From positions 35,410,508-35,474,507 of the forward strand of contig NC_064439.1 in assembly GCF_023343835.1 (NCBI RefSeq): a stretch of DNA of 64,000 bases, in the 5' to 3' direction. Source of the stretch: Lagopus muta. Its lineage: Eukaryota > Chordata > Aves > Galliformes > Phasianidae. Position numbers and translations under genes: made by a program. A model generated the notes under the pieces. That model made no database searches and had not been told where the DNA came from. It worked only from the letters and a program-made list of their open reading frames with translations. The first letter of the stretch is position 1; the number at the start of each line of letters is the position of its first letter. Of this stretch, positions 63,640 to 64,000 are shown one piece after another.

Positions 63640-64000
63640 GGTAGAGCTTTTTGTGTGATATTACATGTCCACTACACATTCATCCATGGACATCCTGCAG
63701 TCTGTGTGCAGGGAAACTGACAGGCACACGTTCCCAAGAGAGCACCTGAATCTGCGTTTGGAAGCTCATTGACAACATGTTCCACCAATCTGGTCTCAAA
63801 AACAACTATGAGCTGATACTCAGCTGTCTGGATAGACATATTTAATGCGATTTATTTTGAATCACAACCCTGGGGTTGCTCTTTGGATCATTTTATCAAA
63901 ATATTAGATGCTGACATGAATCCAAATGGCTGGATATAAAGGTTTGCTGTATGGATGATATTATTGCCAACCATTTTAAACAGTCTGTTTTACTGCTTTT
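63640..64000. other. Candidate conserved noncoding element, cut by window end
   Basis: The last 360 bases are balanced and free of low complexity, with AT-core words such as ttaatgcgatttatttt near 63841, and catgaatccaaatggctgga near 63915. No frame of note. Its texture resembles conserved noncoding vertebrate elements. It continues past the window edge, so extent and possible exon proximity are unknown. Confidence 0.28.

Noticed and set aside
1..64000. CRISPR arrays, bacterial operons, phage or defence systems
   Set aside because: No regularly spaced direct repeats, no dense coding and no bacterial gene families; the repeat content is that of a bird genome.
1..64000. tRNA, rRNA or snRNA genes
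   Set aside because: No cloverleaf with A/B box spacing or conserved rRNA/snRNA words noticed by eye; a tRNAscan-SE or Infernal run would be needed to exclude small RNAs.

Overview
The window looks like AT-rich, gene-free vertebrate DNA, almost certainly from a bird. The evidence is its repeats. There are several CR1 (chicken-repeat-1) LINE fragments with the typical ORF2 C-terminal motifs and CR1-type 3' ends. Three internally deleted mariner elements resemble the Galluhop/Mariner1_GG family, and several avian-type endogenous retrovirus LTRs are present. Galluhop-like mariners are best known from galliform birds (chicken, turkey) and I recall related ones from a few other lineages such as hornbills, so a galliform is plausible but unproven. 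No exon, intact gene, tRNA, rRNA, CRISPR array or bacterial-type operon was found. All open frames are short and either lie in repeats or look like chance.

Layout. 1-5.6 kb: unique DNA, a CR1 3' fragment (about 1025-2064, +) and mariner copy A (2627-3135, +). 5.6-19.8 kb: mostly unique DNA, a weak LTR candidate (5560-6010), an ERVL-like LTR on the minus strand (12899-13450), a short CR1 3' end (17048-17397, +) and a G-rich tract. 19.8-30.2 kb: an LTR (19789-20097), a long broken CR1 on the minus strand (23513-25392) carrying a foreign insert, mariner copy B (28234-28788, -) and a small CR1 piece (29920-30120, -). 30-46 kb: repeat-poor, with mariner copy C (39035-39577, +) and stretches that resemble conserved noncoding DNA. 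46-54.5 kb: an unclassified repeat seen twice (46453-46535 and inside a CR1 at 51541-51808), a long ATTTT microsatellite, a diverged LTR (49240-49530) and a clean solo LTR with a perfect 6-bp target-site duplication (54168-54488). 54.5-64 kb: unique DNA, a 24-base C run, a GC-richer open region (59680-60290) that I could not identify, an AT palindrome, and a conserved-element-like right end.

Nothing here works together as a gene system. The window records successive insertions (CR1, mariner, ERV LTRs), all now inactive, in an intergenic region or long intron. The points most worth checking are the mariner family with a shared deletion that joins the transposase N- and C-termini, the LTR family with a defined 6-bp duplication, the unclassified repeat nested in CR1, and the candidate conserved noncoding blocks.
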